Source: an uncultured Lachnospiraceae bacterium (GTDB lineage Bacteria > Bacillota > Clostridia > Lachnospirales > Lachnospiraceae). From it: a DNA stretch of 64,000 nt. How positions within the stretch are numbered: position 1 is the stretch's first letter; each line of letters starts with the position of its first letter. Position numbers and translations under genes: made by a program. Shown here in pieces: positions 27,072-38,916 of the stretch. The notes under the pieces are model-generated. The model was not told the DNA's origin and ran no database searches. It saw only the letters and a list, made by a program, of their open reading frames with translations. The stretch is taken from assembly GCA_902779395.1 (NCBI GenBank), contig CACZBK010000007.1:1-64000 (forward strand). Direction: 5' to 3'.

Positions 27072-28172
27072 ATGAAAGTGGTTTGTTCAAAACAGGATCT
27101 TTTAAATGCTGTTAATATTGTTTCTAAGGCAGTACCTGCAAATACTACAATGTCATTACTTGAATGTATACTGATGCAGGCAGGTAACGGTGAGATCAAG
27201 CTTACTGCAAATGATATGGAACTTGGAATAGAAACCGTTATAGGAGGCATGATAGAGATAGCCGGTATGATAGCTATCGATGCAAAAATGCTTCAGGAAT
27301 CGGTAAGAAAGCTGCCGGATGGAGATATAACCATAGAAAGTGATGATAATGATCATGTAATGATCACCTGCGGTACCCTTCAGTTTGGTATAAACGGTAA
27401 AAACGGCGATGAATTTACATTTCTTCCTAAGGTCGAAAGAAAGGATTCTATCCAGATATCTACTTTTACATTAAGGGATATAATACGTCAGACTATTTTT
27501 TCAATAGGAAACAATGATACAAACAAAGTAATGGGCGGTGTTGACATAATTATTAAAAATGATCAGCTCCGTGTTACTACTCTTGACGGACACAGAGTTT
27601 CAATAAGAAAGGTTCAGTTAAAGAGTATATATTCCGAACAGGAGATAATTATCCCCGGTAAGGCTCTTAATGAGATAAGCAAGATCCTTCCTTCAGAAAG
27701 TGAAAAAGATGTAGATATTTATTTTTCGGATGCTCATGTTATCTTTGAATATGATAAGACAACCGTGGTTTCCCGTCTTATAGAGGGAAATTACATAAGT
27801 GTTGACCGTATGATGAGTTCGGATTACGAAACAAAGATAAGGGTAAATAAGAAGAGAATGTTTGAATGTATAGACAGATCCATGCTCTTCTCAAAAGAAG
27901 GAAATAAGAAACCTATAGTTCTTGATGTAAAAGACGGAAAACTTAAACTTCATGTGGCATCTTCACTTGGAAGTTATGATGAAGAAGTTGATATAGAAAA
28001 ACAGGGTAAGGATATAGTTATAGGTTTTAATCCCAGATTTGTACTCGATGCCCTGAAAGTAATAGATGAGGAAGAGATAGATATGTATTTTGTAAATCCC
28101 CGTTCTCCTCTTTATATGAAAGATGAAAACGAAAGATATGTATATATGATACTTCCTATTAATTTAAGCTGA
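27072..28172 (+). CDS. dnaN: DNA polymerase III sliding clamp (beta subunit)
   Basis: Clamp of 366 residues with three repeated folds and the C-terminal MILPINL-type end that forms part of the peptide-binding pocket. It dimerises around DNA and tethers the replicase and other partners. RBS GGAGGAGATC nine bases before ATG. The stop TGA overlaps the ATG of the next gene by one base. Confidence 0.97.
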   Translation: MKVVCSKQDLLNAVNIVSKAVPANTTMSLLECILMQAGNGEIKLTANDMELGIETVIGGMIEIAGMIAIDAKMLQESVRKLPDGDITIESDDNDHVMITCGTLQFGINGKNGDEFTFLPKVERKDSIQISTFTLRDIIRQTIFSIGNNDTNKVMGGVDIIIKNDQLRVTTLDGHRVSIRKVQLKSIYSEQEIIIPGKALNEISKILPSESEKDVDIYFSDAHVIFEYDKTTVVSRLIEGNYISVDRMMSSDYETKIRVNKKRMFECIDRSMLFSKEGNKKPIVLDVKDGKLKLHVASSLGSYDEEVDIEKQGKDIVIGFNPRFVLDALKVIDEEEIDMYFVNPRSPLYMKDENERYVYMILPINLS

Positions 28173-28381
28173 TGGAAACTATAAAGATAAAAGATGAATT
28201 TATAAAGCTTGGTCAGGCTATGAAGCTTGCTGATACTGTAAGTGACGGAGCAGAGGCTAAGATTGCCATACAAAACGAAGAAGTAAAAGTAAACGGTGAA
28301 GTATGTACTCAAAGAGGTAAAAAGCTTTATAAGGGTGATGAGTTTACATACAGGGATAAAACGGTCAAGATCGAAGTATGA
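28172..28381 (+). CDS. yaaA: S4-domain RNA-binding protein YaaA
   Basis: Small S4-like RNA-binding protein of 69 residues with the family segments FIKLGQAMKLA, KVNGEVCTQRGKKL and a closing beta strand. Always found between dnaN and recF in Firmicutes, with a suggested link to ribosome assembly. It overlaps dnaN by one base and recF by four (ATGA), so the three are translationally coupled. Confidence 0.93.
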   Translation: METIKIKDEFIKLGQAMKLADTVSDGAEAKIAIQNEEVKVNGEVCTQRGKKLYKGDEFTYRDKTVKIEV

Positions 28382-29463
28382 TAATAGAAAGCCTTGAATT
28401 AAAAGATTTCAGAAATTATGAAGAGCTTAAGATCGATTTTGATGAAGGAGTAAATATACTCTACGGAGAAAATGCCCAGGGTAAAACAAACATACTTGAA
28501 GCTGTTTATTATACTGCTACTACCAGGTCACATAAAGGCAGCAAGGATAAAGATGTAATAAGGTTTGATGCATCGGAAGCACATATAAAGACCATCATCA
28601 ATAAAGAAGGTCTTGAAAGAAGAATAGATATGCATCTTCGCCGTGCCAAGTCAAAGGGGATTGCTGTTGATAAGGTAAGGCTTAAAAAAGCTGTTGAACT
28701 TCTTGGGATACTCAACATAGTATTATTTTCTCCGGAAGATCTTTCAATAATAAAAAATGCTCCGTCGGAACGAAGGCGTTTTGTTGATATGGAGCTTTGC
28801 CAGCTTGATAGTATATACCTTTATGATCTAAATAATTATAATAAGATCGTAAATCAGAGAAACAGGCTTCTTAAAGAAGCTGCTTATAATCCCGAATATA
28901 AAGATATGATAAAGATATGGGATAATCAGCTTCTTACTTACGGAAGAAAGATAATTGAAAGACGAGAGAAATTTATAGGACAGTTAAATGAGATTATAGA
29001 AGGTATTCATTCAAAACTGTCCGGAAACAGGGAAAAGCTTAAGATCAAATATGCTCCTCATGTAAATGCTGATGAGTATGAGGATAAATTAAAAAGTTCA
29101 TTGGAAAAAGATATAAAGCTTAAGATGACTACTACCGGTCCTCACAGGGATGATTTTATATTCTATTCCAATGATATAGATATAAGAGTATTCGGATCAC
29201 AGGGACAGCAGCGTACTGCGGCATTATCCCTTAAGCTTTCGGAAATAGAGCTTGTTAAAAAAATGACAAAAGATAATCCTGTACTGCTTCTTGATGATGT
29301 TTTGTCAGAGCTTGATTCCAACAGACAGACTTATCTTTTAAACTCGATAGGCGGTATACAGACTATAATAACCTGTACGGGACTTGATGATTTTGTTAAT
29401 AACCGTTTTGAATATGATAAAGTTTTCAGGGTAAATAACGGTATCGTAATAAATGAAAATTAA
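28378..29463 (+). CDS. recF: DNA replication and repair protein RecF
   Basis: SMC-like ATPase of 361 residues that loads RecA at gaps with RecO and RecR. Walker A is YGENAQGKTNILEAV near residue 30; the ABC signature lies in FGSQGQQRTAALSLKL, and Walker B in PVLLLDDVLSELD. The four-base ATGA overlap with yaaA fixes the start. Confidence 0.96.
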   Translation: MIIESLELKDFRNYEELKIDFDEGVNILYGENAQGKTNILEAVYYTATTRSHKGSKDKDVIRFDASEAHIKTIINKEGLERRIDMHLRRAKSKGIAVDKVRLKKAVELLGILNIVLFSPEDLSIIKNAPSERRRFVDMELCQLDSIYLYDLNNYNKIVNQRNRLLKEAAYNPEYKDMIKIWDNQLLTYGRKIIERREKFIGQLNEIIEGIHSKLSGNREKLKIKYAPHVNADEYEDKLKSSLEKDIKLKMTTTGPHRDDFIFYSNDIDIRVFGSQGQQRTAALSLKLSEIELVKKMTKDNPVLLLDDVLSELDSNRQTYLLNSIGGIQTIITCTGLDDFVNNRFEYDKVFRVNNGIVINEN

Positions 29464-29508
29464 AATGACCCTTAGGCTTAAGCCTTTTGTGTCATCAGTA
29501 AACAGTGA

Positions 29509-31545
<2,037 letters not shown>

Positions 31546-31596
31546 TGAAGCATCTGTAAAAGATCCTTATTAAGGAAACTAAGGGGGGATGTGCTT

Positions 31597-32130
31597 ATGG
31601 ATAAAGATAAAAAAAAGATCAGCATGTTGATGAGCGTTTATATGGGCTTTGTAATGAGCATCTTTATGACGGTGACCGGTGTATGTGTCGGTATGCTGCC
31701 TAATGTTTTAGCACACAGGATACCTCCACAGGCTATGATAATAAGTTTTATATCCGGTTTTTTCATAAGCTTTGCCATAAGCATGATGATAGGCTTTATA
31801 GTACCCATGCATAAGATTACAGATTCCGCTACAAAAAAATTTAAGCCGGGATTAGGAAAAAAATGCATGGAGACACTTATATCGGATGTGATATATACTC
31901 CTGTTATTTCAATTGTGATGGTTGCATTCGCATATATGTCAAACAGTAAAAACGGTGAAGGCGGTCCTTCATATATCATGATGCTCATACCTTCATTGAT
32001 AGCATGTTTTATTGTAGGCTATATAATCATTTTTCTGATACAGCCTGTTATATTCAAACATCTGATGAACAGATTCGGACCACGTAAGGATGGTGCACCA
32101 AATGCCCGTCCCGGTAATAAGAAAAAATGA
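31597..32130 (+). CDS. four-helix membrane protein between gyrB and gyrA, unknown
   Basis: Membrane protein of 177 residues with about four hydrophobic helices, many Met residues and a basic Lys/Arg-rich tail. It has some resemblance to DUF2798-like proteins, too weak to name. The ATG at 31597 is preferred to a GTG at 31591 because AAGGGGGGAT sits at normal distance. It overlaps the next gene by ATGA, and lies in the gyrB-gyrA operon. Confidence 0.7.
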   Translation: MDKDKKKISMLMSVYMGFVMSIFMTVTGVCVGMLPNVLAHRIPPQAMIISFISGFFISFAISMMIGFIVPMHKITDSATKKFKPGLGKKCMETLISDVIYTPVISIVMVAFAYMSNSKNGEGGPSYIMMLIPSLIACFIVGYIIIFLIQPVIFKHLMNRFGPRKDGAPNARPGNKKK

Positions 32131-32531
32131 AAGTAAAGAAATTTCTTCTTATATCTTTTTTGCTCACGCTGGCTATGATCGCTTTAGTAGCTTTAGGCAT
32201 GGTGCTTAAAAAAGATTATGATCTTCTGATCATGTACTGTTTCGGTGCATTTGAGTTTGCGGCAGCAAGCTGGCTGTTAACATTTATTGACTTTATACTT
32301 TATCTGTTCAGCAAGCCTTATATACCCGGGCTTTTAAGTTATAAAGTCATGACAGTTGTTTTATTTATTGCAAATACTGTTTTCGGTATAGTTACGATAT
32401 TTACGGAAAAAGGCTTTAAAGGATCATCTGCGGAAATGATGCTCTTTTATCTACAGCCTGTGATAATAGTTGTATTTATTATTTTATACATGATAGGAAA
32501 GAAATCTGAAGAAGAGAGGTCAGATAAATGA
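32127..32531 (+). CDS. small membrane protein between gyrB and gyrA, unknown
   Basis: Membrane protein of 134 residues with four hydrophobic helices, a short charged tail and no recognised motif. Its start overlaps the upstream membrane gene by four bases, and its stop overlaps the gyrA start by four bases, so gyrA translation may depend on it. Confidence 0.7.
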   Translation: MKVKKFLLISFLLTLAMIALVALGMVLKKDYDLLIMYCFGAFEFAAASWLLTFIDFILYLFSKPYIPGLLSYKVMTVVLFIANTVFGIVTIFTEKGFKGSSAEMMLFYLQPVIIVVFIILYMIGKKSEEERSDK

Positions 32532-35137
32532 GTGAGCAGTTGGACGACAAGGTATTTGACAAGATACACGAAGTTGATCTGAAACACACCATGGAAAAAT
32601 CTTATATAGATTATGCCATGAGCGTTATAGCATCAAGAGCTTTGCCTGATGTACGTGACGGCTTAAAGCCCGTACAGCGAAGGATATTGTTCTCGATGAT
32701 AGAGCTGCATAATGAGCCCGATAAACCTCACCGTAAGTGTGCACGTATCGTAGGTGATACGATGGGTAAATACCATCCTCACGGTGATTCATCAATATAC
32801 GGATCTTTGGTAAATATGGCACAGGACTGGAACCTGCGCTACCCTCTGGTTGACGGTCACGGAAACTTCGGTTCGGTGGACGGTGACGGTGCAGCCGCAA
32901 TGCGATATACAGAGGCCAGATTATCAAAGATATCCATGGAGCTGCTCGAAGATATCAATAAAGATACCGTAGACTTTATTCCCAACTTTGATGAGACCGA
33001 ACAGGAACCCACTGTCCTGCCCAGCCGTTTTCCGAATCTTCTGGTAAACGGTACTACGGGTATCGCAGTCGGTATGGCTACCAACATCCCTCCCCATAAC
33101 TTAAGGGAAGTTACGGATGCGGTGATAAAGATTATCGATAACCGTGTTGAAGAAGACAGGGATACCGAGATAGATGAGCTTCTTGATATAGTCAAAGGTC
33201 CGGATTTTCCTACCGGTGCACAGATACTCGGTACAAGGGGTATTCAGGAAAGCTACCGTACCGGCCGCGGAAAGATAAGGATGCGCGGCGTTACGAATAT
33301 TGAAACTCTGCCAAACGGAAAATCACAGATCATAATAACCGAGCTTCCATATATGGTGAACAAGGCCAACATGATACTTAAGATGGCTGATCTGGTAAAG
33401 AATAAAAAGATCGACGGCATAACAGATATAAGGGATGAATCCAACCGCGAAGGTATGCGTGTTGTGATCGAAGTACGCAAGGATGCCAATCCAAATATAA
33501 TCTTAAATCAGTTGTATAAACATACACAGCTTCAGGATACTTTTGGTGTGATAATGCTGGCGCTGGTAAATAATCAGCCTAAGGTCCTTAATCTTCTTGA
33601 TATGCTCAAGGAATATTTAAAACATCAGGAAGATGTGGTAACACGCCGTACAAAATATGATCTGAATAAGGCCGAAGAACGTGATCATATAATCCAGGGA
33701 TTGCTGATCGCTCTTGATAATATCGATGAAGTGATAAGCATAATAAGAAGCAGCCAGACGACACAGGAAGCAAAGGAAAGACTGCAGGAACGCTTCGGAC
33801 TTACAGAGCTGCAGTCTTCTGCTATCGTTGAAATGCGTCTTCGTGCTCTTACAGGTCTGGAAAGACAGAAACTCTTAGATGAGCACAATGACCTCTTAAA
33901 GAAGATAGCTGAATGGAAAGCAATACTTGCAGATGAGAAACTGCTCCTTGGCGTGATACGTACAGAGCTTAAAGAAACGGCAGACCGTTTCGGTGATGAC
34001 CGTCGTACTATGATAAGCTTTGATACTTCCGAGATTTCCGTAGAGGATATGGTGCCTCTTGAGAATACGGTCGTTGCCATGACCAGTTTAGGTTATATCA
34101 AGCGTATGACCGTTGATAATTTCAAGGCCCAGGGCCGCGGAGGCAAGGGTATAAAGGGTATGACCACCATAGAAGACGATTATATAGAAGATCTTCTTAT
34201 GACCACTACCCATCATTATATAATGTTCTTTACAAGCAGAGGACGTGTATACCGTCTTAAGGCTTATGAGATACCCGAAGCCGGACGTACCGCAAGGGGA
34301 ACGGCTATAGTAAACCTTTTGCAGCTTCAGCCCGATGAAAAGATATCGGCTGTTATACCTGTTAATGATTACCTTGAAGGCAAGAATCTCTTTATGGTTA
34401 CAAAGAAAGGTATCATAAAGAAGACCAGCATAATGGAATTTGCCAATATAAAAAAGAACGGATTGAATGCGATCAATCTCCGTGATGAAGATGAACTTAT
34501 CGAGGTAAAGCAGACAGATAAAGATACACATATATTCCTTGTAACCAAGTACGGTATGTGTATCAGATTTAAAGAGACCGATGTTCGTGCTATGGGCCGT
34601 GGTGCCATGGGCGTTATCGGAATGAACTTGAATTATGATGATGAGATCATAGGAATGCAGCTTGACCATCAGGGTGATTCACTCCTGGTAGTTTCCGAAA
34701 ACGGTATCGGTAAACGTTCCGCCCTTGAGGAATTCCGTCTGCAGAACCGTGGCGGTAAGGGTCTTAAGTGTTATAAGATAACGGAACGTACCGGAGACCT
34801 TGTAGGTGTAAAGGCAGTTACAGATGAGCATGAGATCATGATGATCACCACTGCAGGCATTATAATCCAGGTACGTATGAGTGAGATACCTGTACACGGA
34901 CGTATCACCAGCGGTGTTAAGATGATGAATCTTGACGAAGGTGTAAAAATCGCACGTATAGCAAAAGTACGTGAAAAGATCAGTGACGGCGAAAAGGAAT
35001 TTGATGATATCGACAGTGCTGAACAGAAGATGGAGGAAGAAAAGGCCAATATGCCTCATCATATCGAAAATGCTGAAGATTTCGATGATGAAGATGATGA
35101 TAAGCTGATCATGCCTAAGGAAGAAGATGAAGATTAA
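32528..35137 (+). CDS. gyrA: DNA gyrase subunit A
   Basis: GyrA of 869 residues with the winged-helix/tower core, catalytic Tyr in [12 protein letters not shown], and the C-terminal six-blade DNA-wrapping domain with the GyrA-box GRGGKGI. An acidic tail of about 50 residues follows. In the quinolone-determining region [11 protein letters not shown], the residue equal to E. coli Asp87 is Gly92, while the Ser83 equivalent (Ser88) is kept. The ATG overlaps the upstream membrane gene by four bases. Confidence 0.97.
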   Translation: MSEQLDDKVFDKIHEVDLKHTMEKSYIDYAMSVIASRALPDVRDGLKPVQRRILFSMIELHNEPDKPHRKCARIVGDTMGKYHPHGDSSIYGSLVNMAQDWNLRYPLVDGHGNFGSVDGDGAAAMRYTEARLSKISMELLEDINKDTVDFIPNFDETEQEPTVLPSRFPNLLVNGTTGIAVGMATNIPPHNLREVTDAVIKIIDNRVEEDRDTEIDELLDIVKGPDFPTGAQILGTRGIQESYRTGRGKIRMRGVTNIETLPNGKSQIIITELPYMVNKANMILKMADLVKNKKIDGITDIRDESNREGMRVVIEVRKDANPNIILNQLYKHTQLQDTFGVIMLALVNNQPKVLNLLDMLKEYLKHQEDVVTRRTKYDLNKAEERDHIIQGLLIALDNIDEVISIIRSSQTTQEAKERLQERFGLTELQSSAIVEMRLRALTGLERQKLLDEHNDLLKKIAEWKAILADEKLLLGVIRTELKETADRFGDDRRTMISFDTSEISVEDMVPLENTVVAMTSLGYIKRMTVDNFKAQGRGGKGIKGMTTIEDDYIEDLLMTTTHHYIMFFTSRGRVYRLKAYEIPEAGRTARGTAIVNLLQLQPDEKISAVIPVNDYLEGKNLFMVTKKGIIKKTSIMEFANIKKNGLNAINLRDEDELIEVKQTDKDTHIFLVTKYGMCIRFKETDVRAMGRGAMGVIGMNLNYDDEIIGMQLDHQGDSLLVVSENGIGKRSALEEFRLQNRGGKGLKCYKITERTGDLVGVKAVTDEHEIMMITTAGIIIQVRMSEIPVHGRITSGVKMMNLDEGVKIARIAKVREKISDGEKEFDDIDSAEQKMEEEKANMPHHIENAEDFDDEDDDKLIMPKEEDED

Positions 35138-35145
35138 AAAATAAT

Positions 35146-35167
35146 ACGGTATGTAAGTGCATGCCGT
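35146..35167 (+). terminator. weak hairpin after gyrA
   Basis: ACGGTATG and CATGCCGT form an eight-pair stem with one G-U pair around TAAGTG; the tail is TTATAT, so termination would be partial at best. Confidence 0.4.
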
Positions 35168-35200
35168 TTATATCCCTAAGGGGGATGGAAAGGGGTTTAT

Positions 35201-36532
35201 ATGAAACATATCTTAATAGTTGATGACGATTCCATCAACGTACAATGCGCAAAGATCGTATTGGCAAACCAGTACAAGCTGTCTACCTGTGCTTCGGGTT
35301 TACAGTGTATGAAGTTTCTTGAGACCAGTGTTCCGGATCTGATCCTTCTGGATCTGAACATGCCTTTTATGGATGGCTTCGAGGTTATCAGCCGAATACG
35401 TTCCGATGCCCGTACGGCTAAAATACCTATCGTGATAATGACAGGTGACAGAAGCCCCGAGATCGAGCGCAGATGTAAAGAGGTTGGGGCGCTTGATTAT
35501 ATTATTAAACCCTTTATCCCCAGCGACCTGCAGGTACGTATGGAACAGGTTTTCTTAAATCTTGAAAGAGCAGGATTCTATGCACAGGATGAGAATCCCG
35601 CAGCTGATGCGGCTAGCCGTGATCCTTTGACAGGTGTCATCGACGGAAACAGCGGATGGCAGATAATCGATAAGTGTGTTAATCCGAATACCAACGGAGC
35701 TCTTTTGCTTGTAGGTGTGGATAATTTAAAGATCGTTAATGCATACTATGGAATAACGGCAGGTGATAATCTGCTGAAAGCCCTGGCAGAGATAATGCGC
35801 CACTATACCGATTCGGATGATGTATTATGCAGGATCGGCGGTGACTGTTTCCTGGCATATATAGCCGGAGTGACCGATAAGGAAGTAGTCGGCAGAAAAG
35901 GAAAAGGCATAATCGCTGATTTCCAGCAGAAGCTTTTTGAGTTCCATATGGAAGGAAATTCATCAGTATCTGTCGGTGTCGCAATGGCTCCGGATGACGG
36001 GGATAATCTCCCGCTGCTTTACAGTGCTGCAGATAAAGCTCTTTATCATGTAAAGCAGAATGGTAAGAATTCCCTTCATTTCTACAGTCAGAACAGTTCC
36101 CAGGGACGCGGCGGTATCGAAAGCCTTGATGATCTTTATGATAAGATACGCCGTTCGGATGTTGAAAAGGGATCTTATGTTCTTGATTATTATGCATTCC
36201 AGTATGTATTTAATTATCTGTGCCGCCAGGCAGAGCGCGGAGAGGTGCGTCTGGTAGCGGTACTTTTAAATCTTCTTCCCGAAGAAGGATATCTGCCTTC
36301 AACCGAAGATACTGAAGGTGCTATGGCAATACTTGACCAGGCGCTTTTCAGCTGTCTGAGAAGAAGTGACGTCGTAGCACGTTATTCCAACAGGCAGATG
36401 CTCCTGGCTCTTCCCAACACATCCGGTGCTGAGCTTCAGCCTGTAGTAGACAGGATAAACAAGAGCTATACCGAAAAGATGTCAAACGGAAAGATCCATT
36501 TGCAGATATATGTAAAGGATATCATGGGATGA
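35201..36532 (+). CDS. response regulator with two degenerate GGDEF domains
   Basis: Protein of 443 residues. The receiver domain (about 1-120) has the acidic pair at 8-10, the phospho-acceptor Asp51 in LLDLNMP, and the late Lys in IIKPF. A first GGDEF-like domain (about 135-285) keeps RDPLTGV, but its signature reads GGDCF, losing the second acidic residue. A second, weaker GGDEF-like domain (about 305-443) has LRRSDVVARYSNRQML, so YSNRQM replaces RYGGDEF. Catalysis is unlikely; a c-di-GMP or GTP sensor or a scaffold is more plausible. RBS AAAGGGG. No kinase gene is adjacent. Confidence 0.85.
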   Translation: MKHILIVDDDSINVQCAKIVLANQYKLSTCASGLQCMKFLETSVPDLILLDLNMPFMDGFEVISRIRSDARTAKIPIVIMTGDRSPEIERRCKEVGALDYIIKPFIPSDLQVRMEQVFLNLERAGFYAQDENPAADAASRDPLTGVIDGNSGWQIIDKCVNPNTNGALLLVGVDNLKIVNAYYGITAGDNLLKALAEIMRHYTDSDDVLCRIGGDCFLAYIAGVTDKEVVGRKGKGIIADFQQKLFEFHMEGNSSVSVGVAMAPDDGDNLPLLYSAADKALYHVKQNGKNSLHFYSQNSSQGRGGIESLDDLYDKIRRSDVEKGSYVLDYYAFQYVFNYLCRQAERGEVRLVAVLLNLLPEEGYLPSTEDTEGAMAILDQALFSCLRRSDVVARYSNRQMLLALPNTSGAELQPVVDRINKSYTEKMSNGKIHLQIYVKDIMG

Positions 36533-36590
36533 TATAAAAAACCCGCACACACATACACACACAATTTAATACACACACAAAGGAGGCTTT

Positions 36591-38021
36591 ATGGCAAAGA
36601 ATCTATCAGACATTCAGAAGCTGATCAGGGATGAAGGGATCCGTATGGTCGACTTCAAGCTTACCGACATTGACGGCCGCTGGAGACATTTAAGTATTCC
36701 TGCGGAACGTCTTACCGAGAGCACTATGGAACACGGCATAGGCTTTGACGGAAGTAATTACGGCTACGCACCTGTCGAGAACAGTGATATGGTTTTTATT
36801 CCTGTGCTTGATTCTGCGGTGATCGACCGTTATTGTGAGATACCTACTCTTTCCATGATAGGTGATGTAAGGGTCATAGATCTTCCGAATAACAGACCCT
36901 TTGACCAGTATCCCCGTAACGTGTCCATCCGTGCACTGGAGTACATGAAGGAGACCGGAGTTGCGGATCAGATGGTGATCGGTCCGGAATACGAATTCTA
37001 TATATTTGACGAAGTCAAATATAATACCGATTATTATAATATGTTCACTGAGATATTTACATCCCAGGCACATTATGCTTCTGGTGAAGAAGATAATAAT
37101 AACGGTTATCAGGTACTGCCGGGTGCAGGATATCACAATTCCCTGCCTACCGATATAAGAAACGACCTCAGAAGCCGTATGTGCTTAGCCATGAATGACT
37201 GGGGTATCAATGTTAAGTATCATCACCCCGAAGTGGGCGGCAGCGGTCAGATGGAAATAGAGGTAGAACTTGGTGACATGCTTAAGCTTGCCGATGATAC
37301 CATGTCCGCTAAATATGTTATCAAGAATGAAGCCGTGCTTGACGGTGTGACTGCAACATTTATGCCGAAACCTCTTGCGAATGAGGCAGGCAACGGTATG
37401 CATGTACATATGCTGTTATTCAAGGAGGGAAAGCCTGTATTCTACGGAGAAGACGGTTACGCCCAGCTTTCAAAGGAAGCTCATTACTTTATGGGAGGTC
37501 TGCTGAGCCATGCGCGTTCACTTTGCGCCATCACCAATCCTTCCACCAATTCCTATAAGAGATTGGTGCCCGGCTTCGAAGCGCCCGTAACAATAGGTTA
37601 TGCCATGAGTAACAGGAGCGCAGTTATCCGTATCCCCGCATATGCGAAGACTCCGGAGACCAAGCGTTTTGAGCTGCGTAATCCCGATGCTACCTGCAAT
37701 CCTTATTATGCATATGCCGCAATACTGATGGCAGGTCTTGACGGAATAAAGAATAAGATAGATCCTCATGAGAAGGGCTGGGGTCCTTACGACTTTAATC
37801 TCTATAAGCTTTCCGATGAGGAAAAAGCAAAGCTTACAGGCCTTCCCGCATCTCTGGATGAAGCCATAGCAGAGCTTGAAAAAGATCATGATTATCTTAC
37901 GGCCGGCGGAGTATTCCCCCAGAGGCTTATCGATCAGATAATCGCACGCAATAAAAAAGCAGCTTCCGCTGTTTCGAAGCTGCCTCATCCGATGGAATTT
38001 GCAATGTATTACGATCTGTAA
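36591..38021 (+). CDS. glnA: type I glutamine synthetase
   Basis: Glutamine synthetase of 476 residues that makes glutamine from glutamate, ammonia and ATP. Motifs: FDGSN near residue 50, PEYEFYIFD, the GSGQMEIEVE metal segment, the NGMHVHMLL strand and the late RFELRNPDATCNPYYAYAA. The NLYKLSDEE segment keeps a tyrosine at the place of the adenylylation site of E. coli. The arginine used for feedback inhibition in B. subtilis (EGFVRIEESD) is not present in the aligned GYAPVENSD. The mRNA leader is a CA-rich repeat (36544-36582) that ends in AAGGAGG. No glnR gene precedes it. Confidence 0.95.
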   Translation: MAKNLSDIQKLIRDEGIRMVDFKLTDIDGRWRHLSIPAERLTESTMEHGIGFDGSNYGYAPVENSDMVFIPVLDSAVIDRYCEIPTLSMIGDVRVIDLPNNRPFDQYPRNVSIRALEYMKETGVADQMVIGPEYEFYIFDEVKYNTDYYNMFTEIFTSQAHYASGEEDNNNGYQVLPGAGYHNSLPTDIRNDLRSRMCLAMNDWGINVKYHHPEVGGSGQMEIEVELGDMLKLADDTMSAKYVIKNEAVLDGVTATFMPKPLANEAGNGMHVHMLLFKEGKPVFYGEDGYAQLSKEAHYFMGGLLSHARSLCAITNPSTNSYKRLVPGFEAPVTIGYAMSNRSAVIRIPAYAKTPETKRFELRNPDATCNPYYAYAAILMAGLDGIKNKIDPHEKGWGPYDFNLYKLSDEEKAKLTGLPASLDEAIAELEKDHDYLTAGGVFPQRLIDQIIARNKKAASAVSKLPHPMEFAMYYDL

Positions 38022-38040
38022 AACCGGAGGAAAAAAAATC

Positions 38041-38086
38041 GGGGGACGGATCTCGTGGTACTGAATTACCACGAGGTCCGTCCCCC
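38041..38086. terminator. long, almost perfect palindrome; bidirectional terminator or dispersed element
   Basis: A 20-base arm at 38041-38060 (GGGGGACGGATCTCGTGGTA) pairs with 38067-38086 around CTGAAT; the only non-Watson-Crick pair is one G-U. It is flanked by A8 on the left and T5 on the right, so both the glnA transcript and the converging one meet a T-tract. The stem is far longer and more GC-rich than the other terminators here. Confidence 0.85.
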
Positions 38087-38095
38087 CGGTTTTTC

Positions 38096-38902
38096 TTAGT
38101 TATTGTATTTGTTACCTTTATTATCACCGTTTATTTTGATATTGCCCATGTCGCAGTCCATATCATATTTTGCATCTTTATTTGTATTATCTGCTCTGAT
38201 GGAACCCATATCGCAATCAGCGGTAAGAGAATCATAAGTTCCGCTCACTTCTATGCTTCCCATATCAGCATCACATTCAGCAGCCCGGAAAGAGCAACCG
38301 GTTAATGTGATACCGCCCATGTTTGCATCGAAATCTCCATCATCAAACCTGCAGTCGGTAAAAGTGATGCCACCCATATCTGCCTGAATGCTTATATTTT
38401 TCATTTCACAGTTCTTAAGGGTTATCGATCCCATATCAGCATCTACGCTCAAGTTTCCCAGAATGATATCAGTCAGATTAAAGGATCCCATGTTAAGAGC
38501 TATGTCCATATCTATTATTTCATCCTTCGGGATAGTCACAGTTATGGTACCGTCAACAGCTTTATCTTTAAAAAGGTTAAAATTGATATTGTTCTTCTGG
38601 CTTATGACCAGTTTATCGTTTTTGATCTTGAATTCAGGTTCTGTTTCTGCGGTAAATCCCTTATAGCTGTAAGCATATTCATCACCGTATACTACCTTAA
38701 TGGTTCCGAAAGAAAGCTTTGCTTCTATCGAATCGAAATCACCTATCTCACCACCGCCCTCTTCTATTTTCGTAGATCCGCTGCTGTGCATGAAACTGAA
38801 GATCCCGGCTGCGGTAAACTTAAGTACATTGATCATAAGTCCGACTACTATGCATATAACAGTTACTGTATTTAATAATCTTAAATATCTTTGTCTCCAC
38901 AT
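38096..38902 (-). CDS. membrane-anchored DUF4097-like beta-helix protein
   Basis: Protein of 268 residues with one N-terminal membrane helix (about 12-34). The rest is a repeat-rich extracellular beta-helix in the style of DUF4097 proteins: the tetrad DMGS/DMGG returns about every 20 residues (ADMGSITL, ADMGGITF, ANMGGITL, ADMGSIEV, CDMGSIRA, CDMGNIKI). Such proteins often belong to PadR- or sigma-controlled envelope operons. It is the last gene after padR and a membrane gene; 14 bases separate it from the latter. Confidence 0.82.
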   Translation of the reverse strand: MWRQRYLRLLNTVTVICIVVGLMINVLKFTAAGIFSFMHSSGSTKIEEGGGEIGDFDSIEAKLSFGTIKVVYGDEYAYSYKGFTAETEPEFKIKNDKLVISQKNNINFNLFKDKAVDGTITVTIPKDEIIDMDIALNMGSFNLTDIILGNLSVDADMGSITLKNCEMKNISIQADMGGITFTDCRFDDGDFDANMGGITLTGCSFRAAECDADMGSIEVSGTYDSLTADCDMGSIRADNTNKDAKYDMDCDMGNIKINGDNKGNKYNN

Positions 38903-38916
38903 TGTTTTTCCCTCCC

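Noticed and set aside
29474-29485. AGGCTTAAGCCT palindrome between recF and gyrB, followed by TTTTG
   Set aside because: There is no loop, so a stable terminator hairpin cannot form as written; gyrB follows within 35 bases.
36541-36590. Possible riboswitch or T-box before glnA
   Set aside because: The leader is CA-rich and without stems; no conserved aptamer pattern is seen.
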